A DNA stretch of 64,000 nt from Trachythela sp. YZ-2020. Its lineage: Eukaryota > Cnidaria > Anthozoa > Malacalcyonacea > Clavulariidae. The first letter of the stretch is position 1. The number at the start of each line of letters is the position of its first letter. Positions 10,666-21,700 of the stretch are shown here, one piece after another. The notes below the pieces were generated by a model. The model was not told where the DNA came from, did not search any database, and saw nothing but the letters and a program-made list of their open reading frames with translations. The DNA lies in contig JADLSH010000061.1 in NCBI GenBank assembly GCA_016169945.1, forward strand, positions 868,001 to 932,000, read 5' to 3'. The position numbers and the translations under genes were made by a program.

Positions 10666-12937
10666 AATTTTCCATGTTATAATCATAAAATGGGGGTGGT
10701 GGCTCAGTTGATTAACAAGAAGCATGGTCTGATAGCGGAAGTAACCAACCAAACCCAGCATTTTAATATTGACAAGTGAAAAATATATGGTATTAGATTG
10801 GGTAGAAAATATAAGGGTGCGTTAGAGGACTTAGGGCCATGCAAGGGTGGTACGAAGTAATTTGTCCTGTTTGAAAGAATAATCAAATAATTACTGAGCA
10901 CACAAAAATGTACTGCTTATCAATTTTGAAATGCATAATTATATATGTGCGTCTTCAATACAATCACATTCTCTGATTCTATTTTAACAAGTTTAATTCA
11001 CAGCTAATAATCTTTAGTTACAGCTATGATGGCCGATGGTCGACTCTGTGTGAATGCAAATTTAAACATCAATATTTTCTCATTTTCTGTTGATGCATGC
11101 TTGTTCAGTCTTAAGCCAGACGATTTTATCCATTAAGGGAAAGGTGATGGTCACCAATATGGATTTAGAAAAACAGTTTCAAGAGAGTGCCAAATTATTA
11201 CAAGCAATCTGAGTCTTTTTGCGGTAACCGTTTATAGTTAAATATATTGGTTTTGAAACCAATGGTATTGAATATGGTGTTGATAAAATCCTATATTTAC
11301 AATAATGAAGGAATTTCAACGAAATTTTATAGATGAAGTACAAACGAAACGACGAAAAAGCATTTGCTTCATAGTGCTGTTGCATATTCCTTATCTACGA
11401 AAGGTGGGCACATAGAATTTAATCTATTATTTTGAACTGTTGAAAATAGGATTTGGTTTTAGATTCCATGCATTTTTTCAATACCTTTGGCAAGCCACTT
11501 TGAGACTTGTATGTAGCATATTCGTGAGGCAATATGACTCAGATTGCTGCAGTTACTGTGGGAGGAGAGAAAGCCCCCCTGATTGTTTTCTAACTAAGTT
11601 GCACTAAAGGTTTTAAACCATGAAAGCTTGATATTATTATCATTTCGATTAAGCACATTGGAACTGATAAATTTAAGCCAAACGAAATAAACAGAAAATT
11701 TCAACAATGAAAGGGTCGAAATATGTGGGCAAACCATTTTTCACCCTAATATTTTACAAAGTCACCGTCACTGCTCAAAGACTGTGCTAAAAACTTTCTT
11801 CGTAAATATAGTAAGATAGATTTAAGTTGTACATGTAGAGTACATTTAATAATAAATCTCATTTTCCCCTCCTCCTCTGATAAGTTATAAAGTATTTTAA
11901 TGTATCTATCTAATATACCGATGAAACGAATATAACTGTTATAACGAATAGAGTATATAAACGTATACAACCCCTGAGGGATCGGTAATAGTTGAGAATT
12001 CTTCAATATAAATCAGTGGTATGCTGATACTGTAGCTGCACACATTTACATTTACAAGTCCGTGTTTACATTTACAAGTCCTTCATCGTTAGCGCAATTT
12101 CTTTGTACTTTACAGATGCCGTGTCCGCCTTCATAATATATAGCCACGGAAACCTCATGTAATCTATAATGATGTGGTTTCTTTGCGCAACTCTCAAAAC
12201 AATGTTTACCGCGCATGCTCGGATTCTACTGGATATTATCTTACTTAAATGAAAATATCATCGCCTGCATTAGCCTGTGTAGCAGGCGTTTGCTGCGGGC
12301 GAGAAAAAATAATCGCCTGCCCAAATTGCATTGACAAAAGCGTTTTTTCTTCCTAAATTCCCTCATTAAGCTCAAATGTCAACAATTCCCGTGTTCGACA
12401 CATTTTTGACTGCACGGTTCACAAAACTATAAGGCTCTCTGTAGAATCAAGAAATTTCTCAACGTTAAGTAAGGAAAATTCTTCGTCAATTTCACAATGT
12501 TTTAATGTTGATGCTTCGCCGAACAAAACATTTCGTATTTTGTTTTACGAGCTTACATGTACCGGGCTAGCCCGGCTAAGCGAGACGACTTTTCAATTAC
12601 GATTACATGGACCGGGCTGAACTATACTCATAAACACTCATACGTGGTGAGCGGTGATGTGGAGTTGTCTGTCCGGATTTTCGTCAAACAGCGTGAGCCC
12701 GAAGTAGGCCCGACAGTTAGGCGATCTTTTGTTTCGGTATATCGTCGGAAACTCGCTCATAACACACGGCACACTTTTTAAGCCTGCATTTGCACTTGTG
12801 GATTTTGACTGCATTTTATATAAAAATACTCCAAATTTAGCCAATCCGTCGAAGAAGTTGTGCCCTTTAAGGAAACGGTAAAGAGCTATTTCTTTGTTCA
12901 TTCTTATTTTGGTTTGATTTTACGTTTATTAGTATAG
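10666..12937. other. Intron sequence without recognisable gene
   Basis: No coding region is supported. At 10690-10735 'ggtggtggctcagttgatta' resembles the A-box end of a tRNA-derived SINE, but no B box follows. Around 12556-12620 two copies of 'catg-accgggct' form a small local repeat. Confidence 0.5.
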
Positions 12938-13099
12938 GTAATAGCATGCTTTCGAGTGCAATTTGGATATAACATGCACGAGTTAGTTTTTCAAAGACCT
13001 CAAAATAGCACGAGTCCGAAGGACGAGTGCTGTTTGTGGTCTTTGAAAAACTCACGAGTGCATGTTCTATCCAAATTTCACGAGAAACCACGCTATTAC
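12938..13099. mobile_element. Palindromic MITE
   Basis: Inverted repeat of about 75 bp per arm: 'gtaatagcatgctttcgagt' on the left, and its degenerate reverse complement ending 'cacgctattac' on the right. The centre is 'cacgagtccgaaggacgagtg'-like. No coding capacity. Confidence 0.75.
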
Positions 13100-14266
13100 T
13101 TATTAACTCAGCGCTATTAAGTCACGGCTCCAAAAAGCCAAATAACCCCCTGCAGCGCGCCTTCATTTCTCTGCTTGATTGCATGGGTTTTGCGTGGATT
13201 GTACGTGTCTTTTGCGTGGTCCTTACAAGTGTTCTGCTTTAATTATGCAGGCATTCCATAAAATACATTAAAAAGCGAACTTAAATTTTGAAATAATCGT
13301 CCACAGTATGATTCTGGAAAGGATCACCGTGTTGTGTACAATATTTTATACAATTATAGTGTGAAAATATACGGATAATATTAGAAGAGTTGTTAAAAAA
13401 ATGTTTATATTGCTGCTATGTGTAGGGACGATTATCTACTTCAATATAATGAAATGTACCTTTTTTCTATGCCGTGATAGTTTCCTTTCAAGATATAGAA
13501 TCTTAATTTATATTTTACTGCTGTCTTAAACAATTTAATATAGGCACACAAACTAATCGTAATCGTAACCATAAACTGATCTTGTTCCCACTCTGCGGTG
13601 AAATATTGTATGTATATATATACTGTAAAATATGTAAAATAGCTGATACAATTTTGACTGCTTAAATATGAGAGCCTAAAGATATGACTGCCAATTTGTT
13701 TCTTCATATAGAAGAACACTAGTCAGCAGATTTTTCAACAGAAAATCGATTCTCACTCGAATCTTATATCAGTGAAATCATGCGTAAACTGCATATTTAT
13801 AACAAAAATACGAACCATCATTGTACCTGTTCTTTGGCGTAAAACTGGAGTGATTTTTAATAATTAGTTTTCCATTTTTGCATCAAAAAACTCAATTTTC
13901 AAACGCAAAACAAACTTTGAAATCCCTGAAGTTTTTGCTGTGTTCGCTGTTTCCATGGAGACAAGAATAATTAAAATTCAAAATGACGGTCAATAATCTA
14001 CATTTACCAATTGAGAATAAAGCCTATTTACCATAAAACAACACTTTTTAAGAAAAAAATGTCTAGATTAAAATACAATTTCATCGGTTAAGCTAAAAAG
14101 TGTGTACCAGTGTAGATGAAAATGGTAAAAAAGCTATGAGAAACACGTACACGAGCAATAAAATGTACTTCAATGTGATTCAAACAGATTTGGGAGACGT
14201 ACTTTTTTCAATTGTCTACTTACTTTCTACATGAAGCTCACTTAATTTCTAGCTGTTTATTTCAGA
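13100..14266. other. Intron sequence, nothing recognised
   Basis: AT-rich, with short frames only and no domain or repeat structure I can support. Confidence 0.5.
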
Positions 14267-14400
14267 TCCAACTGAAATGGGTGTCCTCTAAACCTTTAAA
14301 GTACAAGAAATAGAGAAAGAAAATAGAAAAAAATACTAATTTTGAAAACAATTTTCTTTTGCTCCTTAATTTTTTATTTGAGACACCCATTCCAGTTGGA
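14267..14400. mobile_element. Small MITE with terminal inverted repeats
   Basis: The ends are TCCAACTG(A/G)AATGGGTGTC and its reverse complement. The interior is A/T-rich with no inner palindrome. 134 bp, no coding capacity. Confidence 0.65.
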
Positions 14401-15251
14401 CTCAATAACTTCAATATAAACGCTTACTAATTCAGACAATCTCAATCCGTGACATTGCTACCAGACCCATCTCCCGATGGCTTAAAGAGGAGCTGTGTAA
14501 TATTACAATTTGCAGGGTCACGTGACAGTTGCTATGGCAGCCAATGTGTGATAATTGTTAACATTAGGCTGATCTAACAACTTGCCAAGTTTGGTGAAGA
14601 ATGCTCAAATGAGCTTCGTGTAATTCATATTTTTGTATATTTTTTGCAAAATGAGCTGGAGCCAGGACTTAAGTGCGCTGAGAATAATATTCATAAAAAT
14701 GTTCGAGACAAGTATTCTTTCAACTTATTAGCTTCGGGCCTTCGGCGAACCGTGCACTGATATAAAGTTTTCGTTCCATTTATTATTATCTGTATGAATT
14801 GCCAAAAAATTTGAAAGTGAACTAAACCGTGTGGAGTTCTTATAAATTTCATGTAAACTAAATTTTCCACCTTTTAAATAACTTTTAATTCATCATTTTC
14901 GTCCCGAAAATTCAAGTTTAGGCGAGCGGGCACCATGTTGTGTTGTTTTGACCAATTTGCACAGACCGCTAGCTCAAATTTGATTCGTTCTTAGTGATTA
15001 CGGATTTTTGCACTGTATTACAGAAAATTGCACTGTTGTTACAGATTTTTGCACTGCTGTTTGGGATTAATTGCACTGAAATCAACCAATCACAGTCGAG
15101 TAATATTTTTATGTATATTATTATAATATTAACAACGCTATTTTGGTCTGCTCTGGTAAAAGCCAAAGATATCTTGATCAGACTCCATAAAAGGCGTAAG
15201 TTGAGCGAGGCCAGTGTGCTTACACTAATTAACAATTAGATTATGAGCTCA

Positions 15252-15316
15252 AGATTTCTATGAGGTGATAGTTGATGAGGGCGAAGCCCGAATGAACTAT
15301 CATCTCATAGAAATCG
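15252..15316. repeat. Short perfect hairpin
   Basis: 'atttctatgaggtgatagtt' returns as its reverse complement about 25 bases later around 'gagggcgaagcccg'. It probably represents the core of a palindromic MITE. Confidence 0.6.
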
Positions 15317-15331
15317 GTTGTATCAAAGGTA

Positions 15332-15386
15332 GATAAGTCGCTATCCGGCGGATAAGTCGCTATCCGGCGGATAAGTCGCTATCCGG
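15332..15386. repeat. 19-bp satellite array, left part
   Basis: Nearly three units of GGATAAGTCGCTATCCGGC. The array is interrupted by a LINE at 15387 and continues at 16517. Each unit with its neighbour forms a 7-bp hairpin (CCGGATA/TATCCGG) around a 6-base loop. Confidence 0.85.
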
Positions 15387-16516
15387 AACATAATTGTTCT
15401 ATTTTCATTGATTTCTGTAAAGCGTTTGATATGGTGGACCACCGAATTCTCCTTTCTAAATTGGCCTCTATCAACATAACTAAATCTTTTTGGCCGTGGA
15501 TTCGAGATTTCCTATCCATGAGAAGTCAACAGGTAAAGCTACTTCAAATGTTGTCAACATCCGCTCCATGCCCAGCTGGAGTTCCGCAAGGCTCGGTCAT
15601 CTCTCCTATGCTATTTAATGTATACATCGATGATTTAGAGGATGAAATCCCTGCAAACCTAACCGTCGATACCTCGAAGTATGCCGATGACTGCACACTC
15701 GATCAAGCAGTTGGAGCCGGGGAAATAAGCCATGTCCAACAGGCTCTAGACATTATCCAAAATTGGTCAGTGTCGAACAAAATGACCATCAACGTCAAAA
15801 AAACAAAGGACATGTGGATATGCTTCACGGAATCAGTATCGGAACCTCCTCCTGTTTATATCGGTGATGAACTAGTTGAAAGAGTGGACAAATTTAAACT
15901 ACTTGGAATGGAGCTTCAAAACAACCTCAAATGGAACAATCATATTGAAACTGTTATACAGAAAGCTAACCGTCAAGTATATATCTTAAGAGAATGCAGG
16001 AAAGCTAATCTACCTGTGGAAGTAGGTATTACCCTTTATAAATCCAATATTAGATCTATTCTTGAATATGCCTCACCTATCTGGGGTGGCCTTCCAACTT
16101 ATCTCGTAAATGAAATTGAACGAACCCAGACCCGCTGCCTCCGAGTTCTTGGTTATAACAATGACTGTCTACAAAGCCTCTCTGATCGAAGAGAAGAATT
16201 TCTGAAACGTGAAGCGTGGAAGATTATGAATGATCCTTCCCATCCTTTTCATACAAGACTTTTTAAATCAAATAATCCATACGATTTACGAACAATTAAT
16301 AGTAAAAACACATTATCGCGAACTGAAAGACATAAACGCTCGTTCTTAGCTCGTGCAAGTGCACTCACATAGTTTTTAGTTTGTCTACACATACTTAAGA
16401 TTCTTATCTGCATGTATATAATGTTCTAAGATATTTTTAATGTAATTTGAATCAACTTGTAAATCCATTGTACTTTTATACTTAAGATGGATAAAATAAA
16501 GATTATTATTATTATT
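15387..16516 (+). mobile_element. 5'-truncated LINE inserted into the satellite array
   Basis: A long open frame (to the stop at 16370-16372) starts in the RT palm with IFIDFCKAFDMVDH, continues with GVPQGSVISPMLFNVYIDDL, the catalytic KYADDCTL box, and the thumb motif KLLGMELQNNLKWNNHI. It ends after the C-terminal SPIWGGLPTYLVNEIERTQ region. The 3' UTR ends in (ATT)n just before satellite sequence resumes. The frame is uninterrupted, so the insertion is comparatively young, but the endonuclease and the RT N-terminus are missing. The flanking satellite ('ataagtcgc-atccgg' on both sides) would serve as the target duplication. Confidence 0.88.
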
Positions 16517-16727
16517 ATAAGTCGCAATCCGGCGGATAAGTCGCTATCCGGCGGATAAGTCGCTATCCGGCGGATAAGTCGCTATCCGGCGGATAAGTCG
16601 CTATCCGGCGGATAAGTCGCTATCCGGCGGATAAGTCGCTATCCGGCGGATAAGTCGCTATCCGGCGGATAAGTCGCTATCCGGCGGATAAGTCGCTATC
16701 CGGCGGATAAGTCGCTATCCGGCGGAT
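16517..16727. repeat. 19-bp satellite array, right part
   Basis: About eleven nearly identical tandem copies of GGATAAGTCGCTATCCGGC. Uniform units with no spacers exclude a CRISPR-like arrangement. Confidence 0.9.
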
Positions 16728-16761
16728 AAATTTGCCACACGGGGCATGCGTACTCTAGAAC

Positions 16762-16850
16762 AGGTCGTAAGGGGAAGGGTGTAATATTTTGAGGCACATT
16801 CTATTTCTAGAAACGAGTTCAAGGGGTGTAATATTTCGAGGCATACTCCA
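16762..16850 (+). repeat. Inverted-repeat partner of 23409-23512
   Basis: Carries 'gggtgtaatattttgaggca' and 'ctatttctagaaacga' twice over. The same sequence lies in reverse complement at 23409-23512, just beyond the BEL 3' LTR. The pair may be the ends of a DNA transposon that the BEL element later entered. Confidence 0.65.
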
Positions 16851-16854
16851 GAAT

Positions 16855-17636
16855 TTAAATTTGCATCATTTGAATATCCTGTGTTGTTATTCGTCGTTTC
16901 CTGGTGCTGCCACTGAGTAGTAAGCTTTCGGTGGTATTTTGATGTCTTGATGGTCTAGCTATAGGTATTGCCGAGGTTGAGGCATGCTGGGATGCATGTG
17001 TCACAAGGCACTCACTTGTTACTGGCGCAACATCGCCTATTAAAGGCTCATGGTGATCCTCACACCCGAACAATTCATGCAGTGTTGGCTGGTCCAGTGT
17101 TGAGAATAGGCTCTCGTCATTTGGTTCAATGAGCTGTGTTTCATTTATTATTGTTTGTGTTGGTGTTTCAGACATTACGAAAAAGTTTTGTTGAATAAGT
17201 ACTAATTGTGCCCTGTTCACGTTGTTGTACATAAAATATTTAAACCAAAAATTTATATATTTTAAATTACAAACTAAAATTATTGTAAAATCAATAATAT
17301 TTGTAATTTGTCTAGAACTTATCTGAAAGTGAAACTCTTGAGTTTCAAGACAACCATTTTTGTTGACAAATTATGCATCAACCTACAAGATTCAATACCC
17401 GCCGGTATACCGGAAAAGGGGGTTCATAGCCAAAAATTTCGATGATTCGTTGATTTGCTTCGCTCGCAGGTTTTGGCGCTTTTCCCCATGCGGTTTTTTG
17501 TTTTTCGCTTCTTTATCTGCTGAAATCCTTCTTGGCATTTCTTATCATTGTTCGCCATTTATCTTTAATTTCATCCGTGGTTCTCTTGACGACAACTACC
17601 GCGTTTACCTTCTCCGTTATAACCATTTTACAATAA
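16855..17636 (-). pseudogene. Harbinger-type MYB/SANT-like (trihelix) protein gene
   Basis: The minus strand at about 17636-17370 reads VKRTTDEIKDKWRTMIRNAK followed, after a stop and frameshift, by segments such as IIEIFGYEPPFSGIPAGIES. This is the MYB/SANT-like DNA-binding domain that accompanies PIF/Harbinger transposons. A second open frame, 17232-16855 (125 codons), continues as a Ser/Thr-rich linker ending STRKRRITTQDIQMMQI, which leads into the family's C-terminal coiled coil. In Harbinger systems this protein brings the nuclease to DNA and to the nucleus. No DDE nuclease is present in the window. An inverted second copy lies at 17640-17796 plus 18672-19035. Confidence 0.6.
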
Positions 17637-17881
17637 TTTTATTTTGTAATTTAAATATATAAATATTTGCTTTAAATATTTTATATAAAACAACGTGAAC
17701 AGGACAGAATTACTACTTTTTCAACAAAAATTTAATTATTTTTCGTAGTATCTGAAAACCAACACAAACAATAATAAATGAAACAAAGCTCATTGAACCA
17801 AGGTTAAGGTGGATGGATATTCCGAGTGAATTATTATATACAATATTTTAGACCTGAACGGGAACCGTTGCGAAAATATGC

Positions 17882-17954
17882 AACTCTAAGACAGGAATTG
17901 TACCTGCGGCCCTGTGATTCCGGTGCAGCGCTCTGACCACTGAGCTACAGAGTC
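17882..17954 (-). ncRNA. tRNA-like SINE head, copy 1
   Basis: It folds as a tRNA: acceptor GACTCTG with TAGAGTT, D arm GCTC/GAGC, and a T arm around TTCAATT. The 7-base anticodon loop would be CCGGAAT, giving GGA, but position 33 is C rather than T. It is not a functional tRNA because it is repeated as part of a 280-bp SINE unit. Confidence 0.6.
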
Positions 17955-18155
17955 CAGTTGCCAAGCGTTAACCACAAGTTCATGTATATATAGATGCGGG
18001 TACTGCGGGTTGTGATAAGGTAAATTAGAAGATGTTTTTTTTCTGCATCTCACTCGGTTGAAATTGATGTAGAAGGTTAAGGTGGATGGATATTCCGAGT
18101 GAATTATTATATACAATATTTTAGACCTGAACGGGAATGGTTGCGAAAAATATGC

Positions 18156-18235
18156 AACTCTAAGGCCTCCGACAGGAATTGAATCTGCGGCTCTGCGATT
18201 CCGGTGCAGCGCTCTGGCCACTGAGCTACAGAGTC
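18156..18235 (-). ncRNA. tRNA-like SINE head, copy 2
   Basis: Same fold as copy 1 but with about 8 extra bases (cggaggcc) between the T arm and the acceptor 3' strand. The D stem carries a change (GGCC in place of GACC). Confidence 0.55.
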
Positions 18236-18509
18236 CAGTTGCCAAGCGTTAACCACAAGTTCATGTATATATAGATGCGGGTACTGCGGGTTGTGATAAG
18301 GTAAATTAGAAATTGAACCTGCGGCCCTGCGATTCAGGTCTAAAATATTGTATATAATAATTCACTCGGAATATCCATCCACCTTAACCTTCTACATCAA
18401 TTTCAACCGAGTGAGATGCAGAAAAAAAACATCTTCTAATTTACCTTATCACAACCCGCAGTACCCGCATCTATATATACATGAAATTGCGGTTAACGCT
18501 TGGCAACTG

Positions 18510-18589
18510 GACTCTGTAGCTCAGTGGTCAGAGCGCTGCGCCGGAATCGCAGGGCCGCAGATTCAATTCCTGTCGGAGGACTTAGAGTC
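18510..18589 (+). ncRNA. tRNA-like SINE head, copy 3
   Basis: The acceptor GACTCTG pairs with TAGAGTC across an extra 8-9 bases after the T arm. The anticodon stem CTGCG/CGCAG is perfect and the loop is CCGGAAT. It is the plus-strand member of the cluster. Confidence 0.6.
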
Positions 18590-19049
18590 GCATATTTTTC
18601 GCAACCGTTCCCGTTCAGGTCTAAAATATTGTATATAATAATTCACTCGGAATATCCATCCACCTTAACCAAATGACGAGAGCCTTTTTTCAACACTGGA
18701 CCAGCCAACACTGTATTAATTGTTGGAGTATGAGGACCAGTGACAAGTGAGTGCCTTGTGACACCTAGCCTGCACCCCAGCCACCCTCAACCTCGGCAAT
18801 ACCTATGGCTAGACCATCAAGACTTCAAAATGCCGCCGAAAGCTTACTACTCAGTGGCAGCACCAGAAAACGACGAATAACAACACAGGATATTCAAATG
18901 ATGCAAATTGAATTCTGGAATTGGAGAAAGAGAAGATCTCGATAGAAATGGAAAATATGAAGCTTGTGAACAAAAAGTACAAAGTTTCGGTGCAAGAATT
19001 GCAGGCAAGGCAAGGGCAAAACTTAGTTTAATTATTTTGATTTTAATAT

Positions 19050-19411
19050 TGTGAATAAGCATATGGTATGTATTTGTAGCTGCATGCAAATTTGCATACA
19101 TTAAAAGAACGAATAATCGGAACGGACAATAGTTCTAGAAAGCCGCTCAAGAGTAAAGTAAACGCATGGTCGATATTGTTATAAATCCGCACGAAAAGTA
19201 ATTGTTTTGTGTTAGATATGTAAGTAATGTATTTGTTATTAGTCTACGATTTATAGATATATTGTTTTTAAGTGTATTTTTTGTATCTTTCTTTATAGTT
19301 TAAGTAAATTACAGCAGTTGAAGCGACTTGAAATTGTTTGTCTTGTCTGTCTTCTAAACGCAATTGTCGGTGAAACCTAATGCAATCTTGCGGTATATCG
19401 TGGCCGCTACA
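19050..19411 (+). repeat. BEL 5' LTR
   Basis: Aligns with 22987-23344 over its length, including 'ctagaaagccgctcaagagt' and 'tatatcgtgg-cgctaca' at the end. The outer 40 bases are more diverged, so the start is approximate. Confidence 0.8.
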
Positions 19412-19597
19412 GTAAAATATCTCCATTGTGGCCTTTTGTTTAGGTTATTTGCCGTAAACAGTCGAAAATCTGTGGTAAAAGTGGTCTATTGATATCGAAA
19501 ATTTGTTGTATTTATATATTATATTATATTGGAGAATTGGAATACTTCATGTTATATCAATATAATTAATGGAACTTTTTTGAAATTTTGGTGAATA

Positions 19598-20522
19598 TTG
19601 TCTTTAAATATTACCGAAAGTGGAAAATCACCTGAATCAGCCATTGATGGTGAATTGCGTCCAAAACGACAAAAAAAATTGACTGAAAGGGGTAAAGAAT
19701 ACCAAATTGAACTATTAAAGCGCCATCGATCGGTGGCTCATGACAAAATATTGTTGCATGTTAAGAAAGTAAAGGGTCTTCTTAATGACGGTGCCAGCAT
19801 GGAAAAACTAGCACAAGCCAGAGATGCTTTAGATCATGAAATGGAAGATTTTGTAGAGGCACAAGGCAAGTATAATGATATGTTGACAACCACAGAAGAC
19901 AGGGATCAATCCTACCAATGGTTTGACACTAGAAATAGAGAATATGATCAATGTAGACTTAAGGTATGTGAACGAATCCATACTTTGGAGAGAGATTTAT
20001 ACAGCATTAGAACAAGTAGCGGTCTAAGTCATCAAGTTCCTTTGTCCATTCCTGAAGGGTATTTGCAGCCGCAACGGCAGCATAGCTAGAAGTAAAGATG
20101 AAGTTTCTTGAGCAGGAAACTGAGCTTAAAGGAGTACAGCTACTGAAGAATATTGAAATGGCAAAAGCAGAAAAGAGGACAATGTTAAAAATTGAAGAAG
20201 ACGGGGGGCGAAGCCCTTTTATGATGGTCTAAATAAGATTTTGGATAAAGTACTTCCTAGTGACATTTCACTTGATTTAACTGAACAAATACCAATTACA
20301 AGTACTGGTGTGAAGCATGAGCCAAAATGTCAATTGGACCCGTTGTCAAAGAATAAACGAAGGAAAAACTGTCCTTGTTTCTCAGAGGATCACTATCTCA
20401 ATGGCTGTCCTAACTTCTTGGAAAAGGACACGAACAAAAGAAAGGATCTCGTTAAGACCCATAGATTATGTTACAGATGTTTGGGTCGTGGACATTTATC
20501 TAAGAATTATAAGTATAGCTGA
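19598..20522 (+). pseudogene. BEL gag remnant with zinc-knuckle region
   Basis: The first frame (19598-20089, 163 codons) is a basic-to-acidic coiled-coil protein starting MSLNITESGKSPES and rich in charged heptads (EKLAQARDALDHEMEDF). It is the N-terminal gag domain of BEL elements. After a stop and frameshift the frame 20241-20522 contains KNCPCFSEDHYLNGCPNF and CYRCLGRGHLSKN. The latter is a CCHC knuckle whose last Cys is replaced by Tyr, so nucleic-acid binding by this knuckle is lost. Confidence 0.75.
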
Positions 20523-20639
20523 CATACAAGGAAAGCAAGAAAAGTCATTCTACGTCTTTTCACTATCCACCAAAGGAAAAGCAACAGGAAGAGACAAATG
20601 ATTTAAAAGATGAGAAGAAGGATGCGAACAGTTGTGCTA

Positions 20640-20858
20640 ATGTTTCCCAGTTTTCAAAGAATTGCGAAGATGTCACCAACTGTATGATCCTATCAGTCTT
20701 TTTACACCACAAGGAAATCCAGACCGTGAAGTTATGGTGTATGCCTTACTTGACGACGCAATTGATATCACTTTTGTAACAGAGAAAGTTCTTCAAGACC
20801 TCGGAATCTCGGGAGTTGAGGTTAAACTTAACCTCTTCACGATGCACGGGGAGGAATA
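20640..20858 (+). pseudogene. BEL aspartic protease remnant
   Basis: The frame contains VMVYALLDDAIDITFVTEKV and LQDLGISGVEVKLNLFTMHG, the retropepsin-like core of BEL pol. The usual catalytic D-S/T-G triad appears here as D-D-A, in keeping with the family pattern or with decay. A stop at 20857 ends it. Confidence 0.65.
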
Positions 20859-21169
20859 AATTCCGACGCAAAGAGTTGATAGCCTTGTATTAAAGCATGT
20901 TGACAATAAAGTTGATATCCCACTTCCAAAGGCGTACTAGAAGGAGAAGTTTCGCTTCAGACGAAACCAAATACCTACTGTACATTAGAAACCTCAGAAA
21001 AAATTGCCTCATCTTAAGAGAATAACTAATAAGATTCATCCTTATCTACCAGGTGTTGATAATAATAATAATATTTTCAATTTATATTGCGCATATTCTG
21101 TGAAATATTCATATGCGCATTACAATATTACAAGCATTTGACCTATATACAGCATTTGTGTCCGTAGAC

Positions 21170-21700
21170 TGCACATTAAGTATATGACTTGGCATCTTGA
21201 TGTTGGAATCTTGATTGGATGGAACTTTCCGAGAGCACTCAAACCTCGAGAAGTTATCCTGGGAAAGGGAGATGACCCCTATGTCATCAGAACACTGTTG
21301 GGCCCAACCCAACATATGTCCAGTGGTCGAAGCAAGCGACAATGATGAAAACGAGGATCAACCTGCAACCTGCAATAGGATCGTCACTAGAGAAATTTCC
21401 GACACAGAGAATGTAAATCAAGCCTTTCTTGTCAACAACAGAAGCAAAGAAGTGATAGACCCCCTGGCTGTAAATAAAATGTTTGAAGCAGATAGTTGAA
21501 GATGGTATTCGAACAGCACAAGATAACGAAGAAGGCGCAGGCTTGGAACCAGCTAACTTTCTCCATAAAGACTTACGTAGACGACGGCTTAAAGTCTCTA
21601 CCTAGCGTTGCAGAAGCATTTAACTTGATACGTGAAACCAAAGAGATGTGCAAACGCGGAGGCTTCAATTTGCACAATAAATGCTCGATCCATTTGTAGA
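21170..21700 (+). pseudogene. BEL RT region, mostly deleted
   Basis: After the protease, about 21185-21300 reads HLDVGILIGWNFPRALKPRE and DDPYVIRTLLGPT in one frame, the stretch before BEL RT. The RT core is missing except for TYVDDGLKSLPSVAEAFNLI (21570-21640), which contains the YVDD catalytic box. Roughly 700 codons of RT and RNase H expected between these and the integrase are absent. Confidence 0.7.

Larger units (their letters stand above)
17797..18671. repeat. Cluster of three tRNA-derived SINE-like units, two minus and one plus
   Basis: Units of about 280 bp each contain a tRNA-like head (A box TAGCTCAGTGGT, B box GGTTCAATTCC) and a tail ending 'ggatatccatccaccttaacc'-like sequence. 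Two units lie head-to-tail on the minus strand and one on the plus strand. The cluster therefore begins AAGGTTAAGGTGG and ends CCACCTTAACC, with an abrupt inverted junction at about 18312-18340. The cluster sits inside the Harbinger copy. Confidence 0.8.
17640..19035 (+). pseudogene. Inverted second copy of the Harbinger MYB/SANT C-terminal half, split by a SINE cluster
   Basis: Plus strand 17694-17796 repeats the start of the 125-codon frame found inverted at 17232-16855. At 'cattgaacca' it is interrupted by the tRNA-derived repeats (17797-18671), then continues at 18672 with 'atgacgagagcc'. It includes STRKRRITTQDIQMMQIE and, in another frame, a coiled-coil segment (EMENMKLVNKKYKVSVQELQ) ending near 19010. 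Several stops and frameshifts disable it. It is cut on the right by the BEL 5' LTR. Confidence 0.6.

Noticed and set aside
12557..12901. Overlapping plus and minus frames as exons
   Set aside because: No domain, both strands open by chance, and the region contains a local 'accgggct' repeat.
16517..16727. CRISPR-like array
   Set aside because: The repeats are directly tandem with no spacers, and the surrounding DNA is eukaryotic.
17882..18589. Three functional tRNA-Ser genes (anticodon GGA)
   Set aside because: The heads are embedded in 280-bp repeated units, have C at position 33, and two have an insertion before the acceptor 3' strand. They are SINE parts.
20100..20240. Intron within BEL gag
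   Set aside because: The break between the two gag frames is explained by a stop and small frameshift in a copy where every gene is broken.
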